Positions 8,868-18,381 of a DNA stretch of 64,000 bases are shown here, piece by piece. Source of the DNA: Brachybacterium sp. YJGR34. Its GTDB lineage: Bacteria; Actinomycetota; Actinomycetes; Actinomycetales; Dermabacteraceae. The first letter of the stretch is position 1, and each line of letters starts with the position of its first letter. The notes below the pieces were generated by a model. That model made no database searches, was not told the origin of the DNA, and saw only the letters and a program-made list of their open reading frames with translations. Made by a program: the position numbers and the translations under genes. The DNA lies in NCBI RefSeq assembly GCF_003347015.1, contig NZ_PNFB01000004.1, positions 1 through 64,000 of the forward strand. The letters run 5' to 3'.

Positions 8868-9312
8868 CGCCGCTGCTCCGCGGAGCCGCGTGCTGCTCAC
8901 GCAGCGCCCCCGCGCTCGGATTGCGGAGCACCTCGGTGCCGATCAGCACCGTGGGCGTGAGCTCGTCGCCCCCGTTGAGGGCCCGCACCTGTGCATTCGC
9001 CTCCGAGTCGCGCCAGACGTTCACCCAGGTGATGCGGGGATCGCCGCGCAGCTGCACGAGCAGCGTCTCGCAATAGAGGCAGCCCGGCTTCCACAGCACG
9101 ACGGCGTGCTCCGGGGCGCGCTGAGCCGCGGCGCGCGGCCAGGGCGTGTGGCGGCCCCGTCGGCCGGTCCACAGCGCGAGGGCGCCCACCACCAGCAGCC
9201 CGAGGACCCCTGCGGTGATGCCCGAGCCCAGGTCGTCGATGCCCATCACCACGGCCATCGCGAGGATCACGGCCGCGACGACCAGGAGCGAGGCGAGCTG
9301 GCTGCGGGGCAC
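8860..9312 (-). CDS. membrane-anchored glutaredoxin/mycoredoxin-like protein
   Basis: A 150-residue protein with two N-terminal hydrophobic helices (about residues 5-23 and 32-48) and a thioredoxin-fold domain. The redox motif is Cys78-Leu-Tyr-Cys81 in VVLWKPGCLYC, followed by TPTV, which supplies the cis-proline. This layout matches actinobacterial mycoredoxin-like proteins, which reduce mixed disulfides with mycothiol; the membrane anchor puts the domain at the membrane. It starts with GTG, four bases after the stop of the second GH95 gene, and its end overlaps the HIT gene by eight bases. The three genes therefore look like one transcript, although the GH95 has no obvious functional link to the other two. 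Confidence 0.75.
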   Translation of the reverse strand: MPRSQLASLLVVAAVILAMAVVMGIDDLGSGITAGVLGLLVVGALALWTGRRGRHTPWPRAAAQRAPEHAVVLWKPGCLYCETLLVQLRGDPRITWVNVWRDSEANAQVRALNGGDELTPTVLIGTEVLRNPSAGALREQHAAPRSSGDA

Positions 9313-9316
9313 GGCC

Positions 9317-11590
9317 TCACCCTACGGGGGCTGCGCCACCCAGCGGTGCCACCGGGATCTCTACCGGTGCCAGATCGGACAGCTCCACGCGCAGCGTCCG
9401 CTCCCCGCAGCGCACCTGATGCTCGCCCAGCGCCCCCGGGCCCACGGCCCGCAGCGTGAGCGCCGTCAGCGCGCCGCCGGCCCAGGCCAGGTCCACCTCG
9501 ATGCCGGGCCGGGCGCGGAGGCCGCGCACCGCGCCGTCGGCCATGAGCGGCGGCAGGGCGGGCAGCAGCTCGATCTCTCCGCGGTGGCTCTGCAGCAGGC
9601 ACTCCGCGAGCGCGGCGACGATGCCCAGATTGCCGTCGATCTGGAACGGGGGATGGGCGGAGAACAGGTTCGGGTACAGGCCGCTGCGCTCGCGGCCGTC
9701 CGCGGTCTCGGCCGGCCGCAGGTACAGCTCGAGCAGGTCCTGGACCTTGTCCGGCCGGCGCAGGCGTGCCCACAGGCAGGTCTTCCACACCAGCGACCAG
9801 CCGGTGGCCTCGTCCCCGCGCGCCTCGAGCGTGGCGGCCGCCGCGCGGTCGAGCTCCTTCTCGCTCACCGTGCCGGGGTAGAGGAAGCCCAGGTGGGAGA
9901 CGTGGCGATGCCTCGGCTCCACCTCGGGCGGGGAATCGGCGTGCCACTCCAGGATCCGGCCGTCGGACCCGATCCGCGGGCCGTGGATCCGCGGCAGCGC
10001 CGTCTGCGCCCGCTCCACCACGGGGTCCGCGTCGCGCTCCAGCAGCGCGGCGGCCGCGACCAGGGCGGAGAGCACCTCACGCACCAGCCAGCGATCCATG
10101 CCGGAGCCCTCCGTGAGCGCCACGGGCGTCCCCTCGGCGGTGATCCACTCGTTCTCCGGCGAGGTCGAGGGGAAGGTGACCAGTCCGCCGTCCTCGCCCT
10201 CCTGCAGCAGGTCCAGGGCGAAGGTCGCCGCCTCCCGCAGCGCGGGGAAGCGCCGCTCGGCGATCTCGCGAGCGCCCTCGCCGCTGAACCCCGCGAGGGA
10301 GTCCAGCTCCCGCTCGAGCCAGAGCCCGCCCATCGGCCACGTCGCCCACTTCGGATCGCCGTCCACCGGATCGGTGTATCCCCAGGGATCGGAGTTGTGG
10401 TGCACGGTCCAGCCGCCCGCGGCGTAGAGCCGGCGTGCGGTCTCCCGCCCGGCCTCGCGCAGCATCGCCGTATAGGCCTCGAGAGCCTCCGCGGCCGCGG
10501 GCACCTGGGCGACCCCGGCCGCCCAGTGGTTCATCTCCAGGTTGATGTTCACCGTGTAGTTCGAGGACCACGGCGCCTGGACCTGCTGGTTCCAGATGCC
10601 CTGCAGGGTGGCGGGGGGCAGGCCGGGCCGGGAGGAGGAGGCCAGCAGGTGGCGGCCGTAGGCGAAGGTGGTCGCCAGCAGCTCCGCCTGTTCGGAGCCC
10701 TCGAGCGCGAGCGCGACGTCGTGGGCGCCGGGCAGGGGGTGCTCGAGATGACGGCGGTGCAGCTCCTCCTGCCCCTGGGAGAGGGCGGTCTCCGCCTGCT
10801 CGCGCGCCTGGTCGAGGGCCTCGGAGACGGGCCGGTCGGGCTGCCGGCCCAGGCCCTGCCAGGTGGTGGCGATCGCGCAGACCACCAGCACGCGCCCGTC
10901 CTCGTGCCGGCTGCGGACCACCACGGCCGCCCGCGCGGCGCCCTCCTCCTCCCAGCGCGTGCGGGCGAGGTGGCTCTGATGCGAGGGGATGCCGTCCGAC
11001 GGCGCGCGCACCACCACCTCCAGCTGTCCTGCGGACTCCAGGCGGTGCTCCTCGACCAGCGGGGACTCGAAGGCGAGCTCGATCCCCGCAGCCGACGGGA
11101 GGGTGTGGACGAGAACCTCGTCCGCCGCGCTGACGAAGCTGCGGTGCGGCCCGGCCGGGGTCTCGACCACGTGCTCGGTACGCTCCATGTCCAGGACGCG
11201 CTCGGTCCCAGAGGCGCCGACGGCGGGACCGCCACCTGTTCCTGGGCCGCCGCCCGCGTCGGCGGCGAGGATCTCCAGGGCGCCGACGGGCTGGTAGGCC
11301 TGCGACCAGGCGGCGCCGAGCCGGCGCACCTGCTCCTGCGCCGCGGCCGTGCGACCGGCGGCGAACAGCTCGCGCGCCTGTCGCAGGGCGTCCTTCGCGT
11401 CCTCGGCGGAGGTCTGCCGGGACTGCGTGGCGGTCGGGGATCCGGACCACAGCGTCGACTCGTTGAGGTCGAAGCGGGCGCGCCCGGGATCGCCCCAGAC
11501 CATCGCTCCGATCCGACCATTGCCGAGAGGGAGGGCCTCGAGCCAGCGCGTCGCCGACCCCGGGCGTCGGATCGTGGTGGGAGGTGTCAT
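9317..11590 (-). CDS. GH95 glycosidase (alpha-L-fucosidase or alpha-L-galactosidase), copy 2
   Basis: A 757-residue GH95 enzyme, paralogous to the one at 2593-5040 but clearly diverged (for example NWTVHHNSDPWGY and LNESTLWSGSP). Blocks in order: ALPLGNGRIGAMVWGD at the start, SNYTVNINLEMNHW near 342, FPSTSPENEW near 473, RHRHVSHLGFLYPG, GWSLVWKTCLWARL, and FQIDGNLGIVAAL near 647. There is no signal peptide. The start at 11590 follows GAGGAGA by ten bases and begins exactly at the family domain; the frame is open for 112 codons upstream without similarity. It is divergent from the Gfo/Idh operon and shares its 326-base control region, which holds a LacI-type box. Two GH95 enzymes in one locus suggest two linkages or two sugars (fucose and galactose). 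Confidence 0.9.
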   Translation of the reverse strand: MTPPTTIRRPGSATRWLEALPLGNGRIGAMVWGDPGRARFDLNESTLWSGSPTATQSRQTSAEDAKDALRQARELFAAGRTAAAQEQVRRLGAAWSQAYQPVGALEILAADAGGGPGTGGGPAVGASGTERVLDMERTEHVVETPAGPHRSFVSAADEVLVHTLPSAAGIELAFESPLVEEHRLESAGQLEVVVRAPSDGIPSHQSHLARTRWEEEGAARAAVVVRSRHEDGRVLVVCAIATTWQGLGRQPDRPVSEALDQAREQAETALSQGQEELHRRHLEHPLPGAHDVALALEGSEQAELLATTFAYGRHLLASSSRPGLPPATLQGIWNQQVQAPWSSNYTVNINLEMNHWAAGVAQVPAAAEALEAYTAMLREAGRETARRLYAAGGWTVHHNSDPWGYTDPVDGDPKWATWPMGGLWLERELDSLAGFSGEGAREIAERRFPALREAATFALDLLQEGEDGGLVTFPSTSPENEWITAEGTPVALTEGSGMDRWLVREVLSALVAAAALLERDADPVVERAQTALPRIHGPRIGSDGRILEWHADSPPEVEPRHRHVSHLGFLYPGTVSEKELDRAAAATLEARGDEATGWSLVWKTCLWARLRRPDKVQDLLELYLRPAETADGRERSGLYPNLFSAHPPFQIDGNLGIVAALAECLLQSHRGEIELLPALPPLMADGAVRGLRARPGIEVDLAWAGGALTALTLRAVGPGALGEHQVRCGERTLRVELSDLAPVEIPVAPLGGAAPVG

Positions 11591-11721
11591 CGCAGGTGTC
11601 TCCTCGAAAGGTGCGTGCTGCGACGGGAGCGACGCAGCTCTGGCGCCGTACCGGGCCGCCGCAGAGATCCTAGGTCTGACGGGTCGAGGCGTCGATGCCG
11701 GGCCACGTCGCGGCATCGGGC

Positions 11722-11750
11722 TTGAATCGCGTGCGCAGCCGTGGTCTACT
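11722..11750 (+). promoter_or_regulatory. sigma-70-type promoter of the Gfo/Idh-DUF993-epimerase operon
   Basis: TTGAAT at 11722-11727, a 17-base spacer, and TCTACT at 11745-11750. The spacing is ideal, and the -35 matches the consensus well. A LacI-type operator begins 13 bases after the -10, the same geometry as at the importer promoter (24404-24432). The gene start at 11917 leaves a leader of about 160 bases. Confidence 0.6.
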
Positions 11751-11763
11751 GGGCGCACGAAAC

Positions 11764-11777
11764 GGAAAGCGGTTACC
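11764..11777 (+). promoter_or_regulatory. LacI-type operator box in the divergent GH95/Gfo-Idh region
   Basis: GGAAAGCGGTTACC, an imperfect palindrome centred on CG as expected for LacI-family operators. It shares GG-n-AAGCG-n-TT-n-C with boxes at 18505-18518 and 24445-24458. Lying just past the predicted transcription start, it would act as a repression site. The best candidate protein is the LacI regulator at 17308-18354. Confidence 0.6.
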
Positions 11778-11916
11778 CCCATCGCCTCCCCCGGGAGGCG
11801 AGGTCCTCGTGCGCGGCGCGGCCACGGGCTCCAGGGGACGCCGCCCTTCCCCACCGCCACCACCGCCCGGCGCCCCCGCGCGTCGCGAGCGGCCGCACAC
11901 GGAGGAGAGCTGCCAC

Positions 11917-13086
11917 ATGGCCACACGCAGGATCGGGATCATCGTCAACGGAGCGACCGGACGCATGGGATACCGCCAGCATCTGGTGCGCTCCCTGCTC
12001 GCCATCCAGGAGCAGGGCGGCGTCGAGCTCGCGGACGGCGATCGGCTGATGCCCGAGCTGCTGCTCGTCGGCCGCAACGAGGAGAAGCTGCGCACCGTCG
12101 CCGAGCGCCACGGTCTGACCGACTGGACCACCGACGTCGACGACGCGCTGTCCCGCGACGGCTACGAGGTCTACTTCGATGCCCTGGTCACCAACCTGCG
12201 CGTGGACAACCTCAAGAAGGCGATCGCGGCCGGCAAGGCGATCTACACCGAGAAGCCCACCGCCGAGTCCTTCGAGGACGCCCTCGAGCTGGCCCGCCTG
12301 GCGACGGCCGCCGGCACCCCCAACGGCGTGGTCCACGACAAGCTCTACCTGCCCGGCCTGCTCAAGCTGCGCCGCCTCATCGACTCCGGCTTCTTCGGGG
12401 AGATCCTCTCCGTGCGCGGCGAGTTCGGCTACTGGGTCTACGAGGGCGACTGGCAGAGCGCCCAGCGCCCCTCCTGGAACTACCGCTCCGAGGACGGCGG
12501 CGGCATCGTCGCGGACATGTTCCCGCACTGGAACTACGTCATCGAGGAGCTGTTCGGCCGCATCGAGGACGTCTACGCCCAGACCGCCACGCACATCCCC
12601 ACCCGCTGGGACGAGAAGGGGCAGGAGTACACCGCCACGGCCGACGACGCCGCCTACGGCGTCTTCCGCCTCGAGGGCGGCACCGTGGTGCAGATGAACT
12701 CCAGCTGGGACGTGCGCGTGCACCGCGACGAGCTGGTCGAGTTCCAGGTCGACGGCACCAAGGGCTCCGCCGTGGTGGGCCTGCACAGCGCCCGCATCCA
12801 GCCCCGCGAAGCCACCCCGAAGCCGGTCTGGAACCCCGACGTCAAGGACGGTCACGACTACTACGCCGACTGGATCGAGGTCCCCGACAACGAGGTCTTC
12901 GACAACGGCTTCAAGGTGCAGTGGGAGGACTTCCTGCGCCACGTGGGAGGCGCTGTGGAGGGTCCCGCATATCCGTACGACTTCCTCTCCGGCGCGCGCG
13001 GCGTGCGCCTGGCCGAGGCCGGCCTGACCAGCTCCGCGGAGGGCCGCCGCATCGCCCTCGATCCGCTGACGGAGGCCCGAGCATGA
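11917..13086 (+). CDS. Gfo/Idh/MocA-family NAD(P)-dependent dehydrogenase
   Basis: A 389-residue oxidoreductase of the glucose-fructose oxidoreductase/inositol dehydrogenase family. The N-terminal Rossmann segment is GIIVNGATGRMG, and the family EKP motif appears in IYTEKPTAESF (about residue 110). The C-terminal beta-sheet domain carries the substrate side (EFGYWVYEGDWQ, then DMFPHWNY). The protein should oxidise or reduce a sugar or sugar acid in the cytoplasm. The start at 11917 has GGAGGAGA upstream. Its stop overlaps the DUF993 start (ATGA), and DUF993 overlaps the epimerase start in the same way, so the three are translationally coupled and probably act on one substrate. The same trio is a recurrent actinobacterial cassette in my recollection, but its pathway is not firmly assigned. 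Confidence 0.85.
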   Translation: MATRRIGIIVNGATGRMGYRQHLVRSLLAIQEQGGVELADGDRLMPELLLVGRNEEKLRTVAERHGLTDWTTDVDDALSRDGYEVYFDALVTNLRVDNLKKAIAAGKAIYTEKPTAESFEDALELARLATAAGTPNGVVHDKLYLPGLLKLRRLIDSGFFGEILSVRGEFGYWVYEGDWQSAQRPSWNYRSEDGGGIVADMFPHWNYVIEELFGRIEDVYAQTATHIPTRWDEKGQEYTATADDAAYGVFRLEGGTVVQMNSSWDVRVHRDELVEFQVDGTKGSAVVGLHSARIQPREATPKPVWNPDVKDGHDYYADWIEVPDNEVFDNGFKVQWEDFLRHVGGAVEGPAYPYDFLSGARGVRLAEAGLTSSAEGRRIALDPLTEARA

Positions 13087-14360
13087 CCGCGACGCTCGGG
13101 CTGACCCTGCTGGACGAGGACGGGCGGCAGCGGAGCACGCCGCTCGGCGAGGCGGCGGCCTTCGCACCGCCGACGGCGCCGCTGCGCTCGCGCACCGTCT
13201 ACGCCGCCGTGCACGTGGTGCCGCAGGTGCACGGCGACAACACCCCCGGCGCCCCCGCGGACATCGACTGGGAGGCGACCCTCGCCTTCCGCCGCTCGAT
13301 GTGGTCCCGCGGCCTGGGGGTCGCCGACGCCATGGACACCGCCCAGCGCAACATGGGCCTGGACCCGGCGGCGACCCGCGAGCTCATCGCCCGCACCGCC
13401 GGCGCCGCGCGCGAGGCCCTCGCCGACCCGCAGTACGCCCGGCTGTTCCGGCCGGGGGCCCAGGTGCGCGACCTGGTGGTCGCAGGCGTCTCCACCGACC
13501 AGCGCGAGGAGCTCCACCTCGACCTCGACCAGATCGTCGAGGCGTACGTCGAGCAGCTGCGGGCCACCGAGGCCACCGGCGCGGGCGCCGTCCTCATGGC
13601 CAGCCGTCACCTCGCCCGCACCGCCTCCGGTCCGGCCGACTACGAGGAGGTCTACCGCCGCGTGCTCGAGGCCGCGACCGAGCCGGTGGTGCTGCACTGG
13701 CTGGGGACCGCCTTCGACCCCCAGCTCGAGGGCTACTTCGGCGCGAGCGACACCACCGAGGCCGCCGAGACCCTGCTGCGGATCATCGAGCGCGACCCCG
13801 CGAGGATCCGCGGGGTGAAGATGAGCCTGCTCGACGACGCCGCCGAGATCGCGGTGCGCGAGCGTCTCCCCGAGGGCGTGCAGATGCTCACCGGGGACGA
13901 CTTCCACTTCTCCCACCTGATCGTGGGCGACGGCACCCGCGCGGCCGCCGAGCAGGAGCAGCCGCCGCCCGGCGCCTACTCCCACGCCCTGCTGGGGGCC
14001 TTCGCGGTGACCGCCCCGGCGGCCTCCGCCGCGGTGCAGGCGCTGGACGCGGGGGAGGTCGACGAGGCCGCCCGGATCCTCTCCGCCTCGGAGGAGCTCG
14101 CGGTCCACGTCTTCTCCGCGCCCACCTTCCACTACAAGACCGGTGTTGCCTTCATGGCCTGGCTCAACGGCCACCAGCGGGCCTTCCAGATGATCGGCGG
14201 CATGCACTCCGCACGCAGCCTCCCCCACCTCTCGCGCACCATCGAGCTGGCCGCGCGCACCGGCAACCTCGAACAGCCGCAGCTGGCGGCCGAGCGCTGG
14301 CACGCCCTGCTGCGGCTGAACGGCTACGACATCCCCGCGACCGGAGGAGGCACGGCATGA
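13083..14360 (+). CDS. DUF993-family protein, aldolase-like TIM barrel
   Basis: A 425-residue member of the DUF993 family, which is thought to share the dihydrodipicolinate-synthase/aldolase TIM-barrel fold; no reaction is established. Visible conserved pieces include MWSRGLGVADAMDTAQRNMG (about residues 75-95), GAVLMASRHLAR, VVLHWLGTAFDPQLEGYFG, RGVKMSLLD (a barrel strand with Lys, a candidate Schiff-base lysine), TGDDFHFSHLIVGDG and YKTGVAFMAWLNGHQ. It starts on an ATGA overlap with the Gfo/Idh stop and ends on an ATGA overlap with the epimerase start, so stoichiometric expression is likely. A retro-aldol step on a keto-sugar acid is a reasonable guess from the neighbours. No signal peptide or membrane segment is seen. 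Confidence 0.8.
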   Translation: MTATLGLTLLDEDGRQRSTPLGEAAAFAPPTAPLRSRTVYAAVHVVPQVHGDNTPGAPADIDWEATLAFRRSMWSRGLGVADAMDTAQRNMGLDPAATRELIARTAGAAREALADPQYARLFRPGAQVRDLVVAGVSTDQREELHLDLDQIVEAYVEQLRATEATGAGAVLMASRHLARTASGPADYEEVYRRVLEAATEPVVLHWLGTAFDPQLEGYFGASDTTEAAETLLRIIERDPARIRGVKMSLLDDAAEIAVRERLPEGVQMLTGDDFHFSHLIVGDGTRAAAEQEQPPPGAYSHALLGAFAVTAPAASAAVQALDAGEVDEAARILSASEELAVHVFSAPTFHYKTGVAFMAWLNGHQRAFQMIGGMHSARSLPHLSRTIELAARTGNLEQPQLAAERWHALLRLNGYDIPATGGGTA

Positions 14361-15223
14361 ACACCCCGCCCTCGACACGCACCGGGATCGGCACGCCCCG
14401 CCTCTCGATCAACCGCTGGAGCTGCCGCAGCACCCCGCTCCAGGAGTTCCTCGAGGCCACCGCGGCCGCGGGGATCGACGCCGTGGGCCTGTGGCGCCAG
14501 GACGTGGCCGAGGTGGGGCTGGACGCGCTGCGCCGCCGCGTGGACGACGCCGGCCTGCGGGTGAGCACCCTGTGCCGCGGCGGCTTCCTCACCGTCGACG
14601 GCGAGCAGGAGCGCGCCGACGCGCTCGAGGACAACCGGCGCGCGATCGACGAGGCCGCCGCCCTCGGCGCGCCCACGCTGGTGCTCGTCGTCGGCGGCAT
14701 CAGCCGCGAGGACAAGGACATCATCGGTGCCCGCGCCCGCGTCACCGAGTCGATCGCCCAGCTCGCGCCCTATGCCGAGCAGGCCGGGGTCACCCTCTCC
14801 ATCGAGCCCCTGCACCCGATGTTCGCGGCCGACCGCGCGGTGGTCTCCACCATCGACCAGGCCCTCGACATCGCCGAGGCCTCCGGCAGCCCCGCCGCGG
14901 GCGTGGTGGTGGACACCTATCACGTGTGGTGGGACCCGGGCCTGGAGCGCGCGATCCAGCGCGCCGCGTCCACGGGCCGCCTGTTCAGCTACCAGGTGTG
15001 CGACTGGAACCTGCCGCTGGCCGCGGAGCCGCTGTTCTCCCGCGGCTACATGGGCGACGGGTACATCGACTTCCCGTCCATCACCCGCATGGTCGCCGCC
15101 ACCGGGTACACCGGCGACATCGAGGTGGAGATCTTCAACGAGGACGTCTGGGCGACCCCGGCCGACGACGCCGTGCAGATCATCGCCGAGCGCTTCGAGC
15201 AGCTGGTGCTGCCGCACGCCTGA
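14357..15223 (+). CDS. sugar phosphate isomerase/epimerase (xylose-isomerase-like TIM barrel)
   Basis: A 288-residue AP-endonuclease-2/xylose-isomerase-like barrel. It starts with a LSINRWSCRS strand, has LVLVVGGISREDKD, the metal-side SIEPLHPMFAADR (Glu), VVVDTYHVWWDP (Asp and His), and closes with the IEVEIFNED strand (Glu). These Glu/Asp/His residues would bind the divalent metal. The family interconverts keto and aldo sugars or epimerises them. It is the last gene of the coupled trio with Gfo/Idh and DUF993 (ATGA overlap at 14357), and the heparinase-like gene follows after 27 bases. A second, distinct isomerase/epimerase lies at 21746-22555. Confidence 0.85.
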   Translation: MNTPPSTRTGIGTPRLSINRWSCRSTPLQEFLEATAAAGIDAVGLWRQDVAEVGLDALRRRVDDAGLRVSTLCRGGFLTVDGEQERADALEDNRRAIDEAAALGAPTLVLVVGGISREDKDIIGARARVTESIAQLAPYAEQAGVTLSIEPLHPMFAADRAVVSTIDQALDIAEASGSPAAGVVVDTYHVWWDPGLERAIQRAASTGRLFSYQVCDWNLPLAAEPLFSRGYMGDGYIDFPSITRMVAATGYTGDIEVEIFNEDVWATPADDAVQIIAERFEQLVLPHA

Positions 15224-15250
15224 GCACCCCGTGACCGAGGAGCACCTGTC

Positions 15251-17229
15251 ATGACCCGCCACACACCGCTGCGCGACGCCTGGGGCCTGCCCGTGGACCG
15301 TCACGACGTCGACGGGACGGGGGAGGGCGCCGCGCAGTGGGAGCTGCCCGACACCCTCTCCGGCGCCGTCGACAGAGTGCGTGATCACCTGACCGCTCCG
15401 CGTCTCGCCGAGGACGGAACTCCTCCCGATCTCCCGTCCGGGGCGCGGGAGCAGATCGTGGCCGCGGCACGCCTCGCGGCGGAGCAGCCCTGGCCGCAGC
15501 CGGTCCTGAGCACGTACGCCCGGTTCTGGCGAGAGGGGGTGCGGCACGACTACGAGGAGCGGGTGCGCACGCTCGTCATGATGACCGCGCAGGCCGCCCT
15601 CGCCGCTCTCGCCACCGGCGAGGAGCGCTGGATCGACGACGCGGCCGACGGTCTGCTGCAGCTGTGCGAGCTCTCCACCTGGTGCTGGGTCGCCCACGAG
15701 GAGGTCCACCGGGAGCGCGGCTGGGTGGTGCCGGATCCGGAATCACCCGTGGTGGACCTCGGCGCCGCGCAGGTGGTGGAGGTTCTGGCCTGGGCGGATC
15801 TGGCGCTCGCCCCGGCGCTCGAGGCGCGGGTGCCGGGACTCCGGGAGCGGATCCGGTACGAGGTGCGGCGCCGCGTGATGATGCCGACCCTCACCCGCCG
15901 TGACTGGTGGTGGGTGGCGCGGCCGTCCGTGAACAACTGGACGGGTTGGATCCACCAGCACCTCATCGCCGGTGCGCTGCTGCTGCTGGACCGGGAGGAG
16001 GATCGCGCCGCCCGTGATGCGGTGATCGCCCTCGCCATCGCCCAGCAGGAGCGGTATCTCGTCTCCCTCCCCTCCGACGGCGGCATCGATGAAGGGTTCA
16101 ACTACTTCTGGAACGGCGCCTGCCGCCTGCTGGAATCGCTCGAGCTGCTGATCACCGCCTCCGGAGGGATGCTCTCGGGGGAGGCCGCGGCGGCCCTGCC
16201 CGTGATCGGGGCCCTGGCGCGCTATCCGCACCGCATGGAGTGGGGAGAGGGCTGGTACGTCAACGTCTCCGACGGTCCCGCCCGGCCGGCGCAGCGCAGC
16301 CCTGGGACGCCCTGTATCGCTGGGGCCGTCGCCTCGGGGACGCCGAGGTGATCGCCGGGGCGCTCGCGCACCGCGGCCCGGGCAGCGCGCCGTCGCTGGA
16401 CGTGCACGCGGGCCTCGGCCGGGCGCTCGGTGCGCTCGGCGATCCGGACTGGGCGGCCGCCCGGCCGGGCCCGGCACCGCTGCCCGCCTCGACCTGGCTG
16501 CCCGAGGTGGAGCTGTGGGTGGCTCGCGAGCGGGCGGGCTCCTCACGTGGCCTCGCGCTCGCCGCCAAGGGCGGTCACAACGCCGAGTCCCACAACCATC
16601 TCGACGTGGGCTCGGTGATGGTGGCGCTGGACGCTAGCCCGGTCCTGATCGACCTCGGTCAGCCCACCTACCTCGCGCACACCTTCACCGAGCGCCGCTA
16701 CGAGATCTGGACGATGGTGAGCTCCTGGCACACCCTGCCCACCGTCGCGGGCCACGAGCAGGGAGTGGGGGAGCAGTACCGTGCCCAGGTCCTCGCTGCT
16801 CCCGGGGACCGGGAGAGCGAGGTCGTGCTGGAGCTCGCCGGCGCCTATCCGGCCGAGGCCGGACTGCGCAGCTGGCGGCGACGCACCGAGCTGGAGCGAG
16901 CCTCAGGCGGCGACGGGGCGGCGGTGCGGATCGAGGACCGCTGGCAGCTGGCGCCGGGGTCCGCCTCCGACGCCGTCCGCTCGCATCACGTGCTGTCCGG
17001 CGAGGTGCTCGAGCACGCCGCGGGCTCGCTGCGGATCCGCGCCCTCTCCGGTGCTCTCGCACAGCTGACGTGGGACCCGAGCCTCGGCACCGGAGAGCTC
17101 GAGCGCCGCGAGGTGGACGACCCGCTGCTGCGCGCCTCCTGGGGGGAGAGCGTCCACCGGCTCGTGCTCACGCCGACCACGGCGGCGACGGGGGACGGGG
17201 CGCTGGCGGTGAGCATCAGCGCCGTATGA
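15251..17229 (+). pseudogene. heparinase II/III-like gene with a frameshift
   Basis: The first part (15251 to about 16290) encodes the helical toroid half, with WWWVARPSVNNWTGWIHQH, GGIDEGFNYFWNGACRLLE and EWGEGWYVNVSDGPARP. The frame then runs into unrelated residues and stops at 16351. The natural continuation, QPWDALYRWGRRLGD, then KGGHNAESHNHLDVG and the beta-sandwich half, is in the next frame to 17229. Joining them needs a one-base insertion between about 16286 and 16299, in a GC-rich run of CCGGCC and GCGCAGCGC. The rebuilt protein would be about 659 residues and cytoplasmic, without a signal peptide. It follows the epimerase by 27 bases in the same operon. Either the gene is broken or the assembly has lost a base; both halves are otherwise intact, with no further stop codons, which suggests a recent event or an error. 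Confidence 0.8.
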
Positions 17230-17307
17230 CGGCCACCGGGCCCGCGTCGCAGGGCGACTGAGCGTCGCGCCCCGCGGCGTGCCTCGCCGTGCGCCGCGCT
17301 GACCGGG

Positions 17308-18354
17308 TCAGGCCCGGGCGCTCAGCGCCGTGGACTCGCGCAGCAGGACATCGCCGCGCACGTGCACCTCGGTGGTGGGATGCGCGTCGTCGGTCGGCGC
17401 CTCCAGCACCCAGTCCACCGCCTGGCGGGCCATGTCGTGCAGGGGCAGGGCGATGGTGGTCAGCGCGGGGTGGGCGTCGGCGCCGTCCGGCACCCCGCCG
17501 AACCCGGCGACCGCGACCCGGCCCGGGACGTCGAGGCCGCGGCGGCGCAGCTCGCCCAGGGCGCCGAGCGCCATGACGTCGGCCGGGGCGAAGACGCACA
17601 GCGGCAGCTCCTCCTCCGGTCGCCCGGCGAGGTGCTCCGCGATCTGCTGGGCGAGCAGGTGCCCGCCCTCCCGGGTCAGGCCCGCCTGGACGTTCAGCTC
17701 GGGCTCGATGCCGGCCTCGGTGAGCGCGGCGATGAAGCCGCCGGTGCGGTCCCCGGCCGAGGGGATGCCCGCGATGCCCTCGACCACGGCGAAGCGGCGG
17801 TGACCTTCGACCACCAGGGAGGTGGCGAGCTCGTGCGCGGCCTTGGCGTTGTCCGGCACGATCGTGCGGCCCACGCCCAGGGACTGCCCGAGCCCCACCA
17901 CCCGTCCGCCGTTGCGGGCGAAGCCTCCCAGCAGGGCGCTGATCGAGGTGTCGGACTCGTTGCCGTAGCGGTGCGAGCCCACCAGCACCAGGGCGTCGAC
18001 CTGCTGGGCGATGAGCGAGCGCAGCGCCCGCACCTCGGTCTCGATCATGCGGTCCGTCTGGGTGAGCAGCACCTGGGACTGCGAGGCGAAGACCTGCTGC
18101 TGGACCTCGCGGGCGATGGTCGCGAAGTAGGGATCGGCGATGTCGTGCACCACCAACCCGATGAGGCCCGACCGTGAGCGCGCGAGGGCCTGGGCCTGCG
18201 CATTGGGCACGTAGCCGAGCTTGGCGGCCGAGGCCTCCACCCGCTCGGCGACGGCCTTGCCGGGGACGCGGGCGGAGCCGTTGAGCACCCGGGAGGCGGT
18301 GGCCAGGGAGACCCCGGCGTCCTTCGCGACATCGCTGAGGCGCACGGCGGGCAT
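17308..18354 (-). CDS. LacI-family transcriptional regulator
   Basis: A 348-residue regulator. The helix-turn-helix spans residues 4-27 (VRLSDVAKDAGVSLATASRV, then LNGSARV), followed by the hinge helix and a periplasmic-binding-type effector domain (about 60-340; GLIGLVVHDIADPYFATI, SYARL-type sugar pockets not resolved). It would bind a sugar from the locus and repress in its absence. The start at 18354 has AAGGAG eight bases upstream; the open frame extends far upstream without similarity. It is divergent from the DUF2264 gene, and a box GGAAAGCGATTGCT lies between them. Matching boxes lie before the Gfo/Idh operon and the importer, so this is the best candidate for their shared regulator. 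A weaker box (18382-18396) lies in front of its own gene. Confidence 0.9.
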   Translation of the reverse strand: MPAVRLSDVAKDAGVSLATASRVLNGSARVPGKAVAERVEASAAKLGYVPNAQAQALARSRSGLIGLVVHDIADPYFATIAREVQQQVFASQSQVLLTQTDRMIETEVRALRSLIAQQVDALVLVGSHRYGNESDTSISALLGGFARNGGRVVGLGQSLGVGRTIVPDNAKAAHELATSLVVEGHRRFAVVEGIAGIPSAGDRTGGFIAALTEAGIEPELNVQAGLTREGGHLLAQQIAEHLAGRPEEELPLCVFAPADVMALGALGELRRRGLDVPGRVAVAGFGGVPDGADAHPALTTIALPLHDMARQAVDWVLEAPTDDAHPTTEVHVRGDVLLRESTALSARA

Positions 18355-18381
18355 CGGAACTCCTTGAGGTGAGGGGGATGC

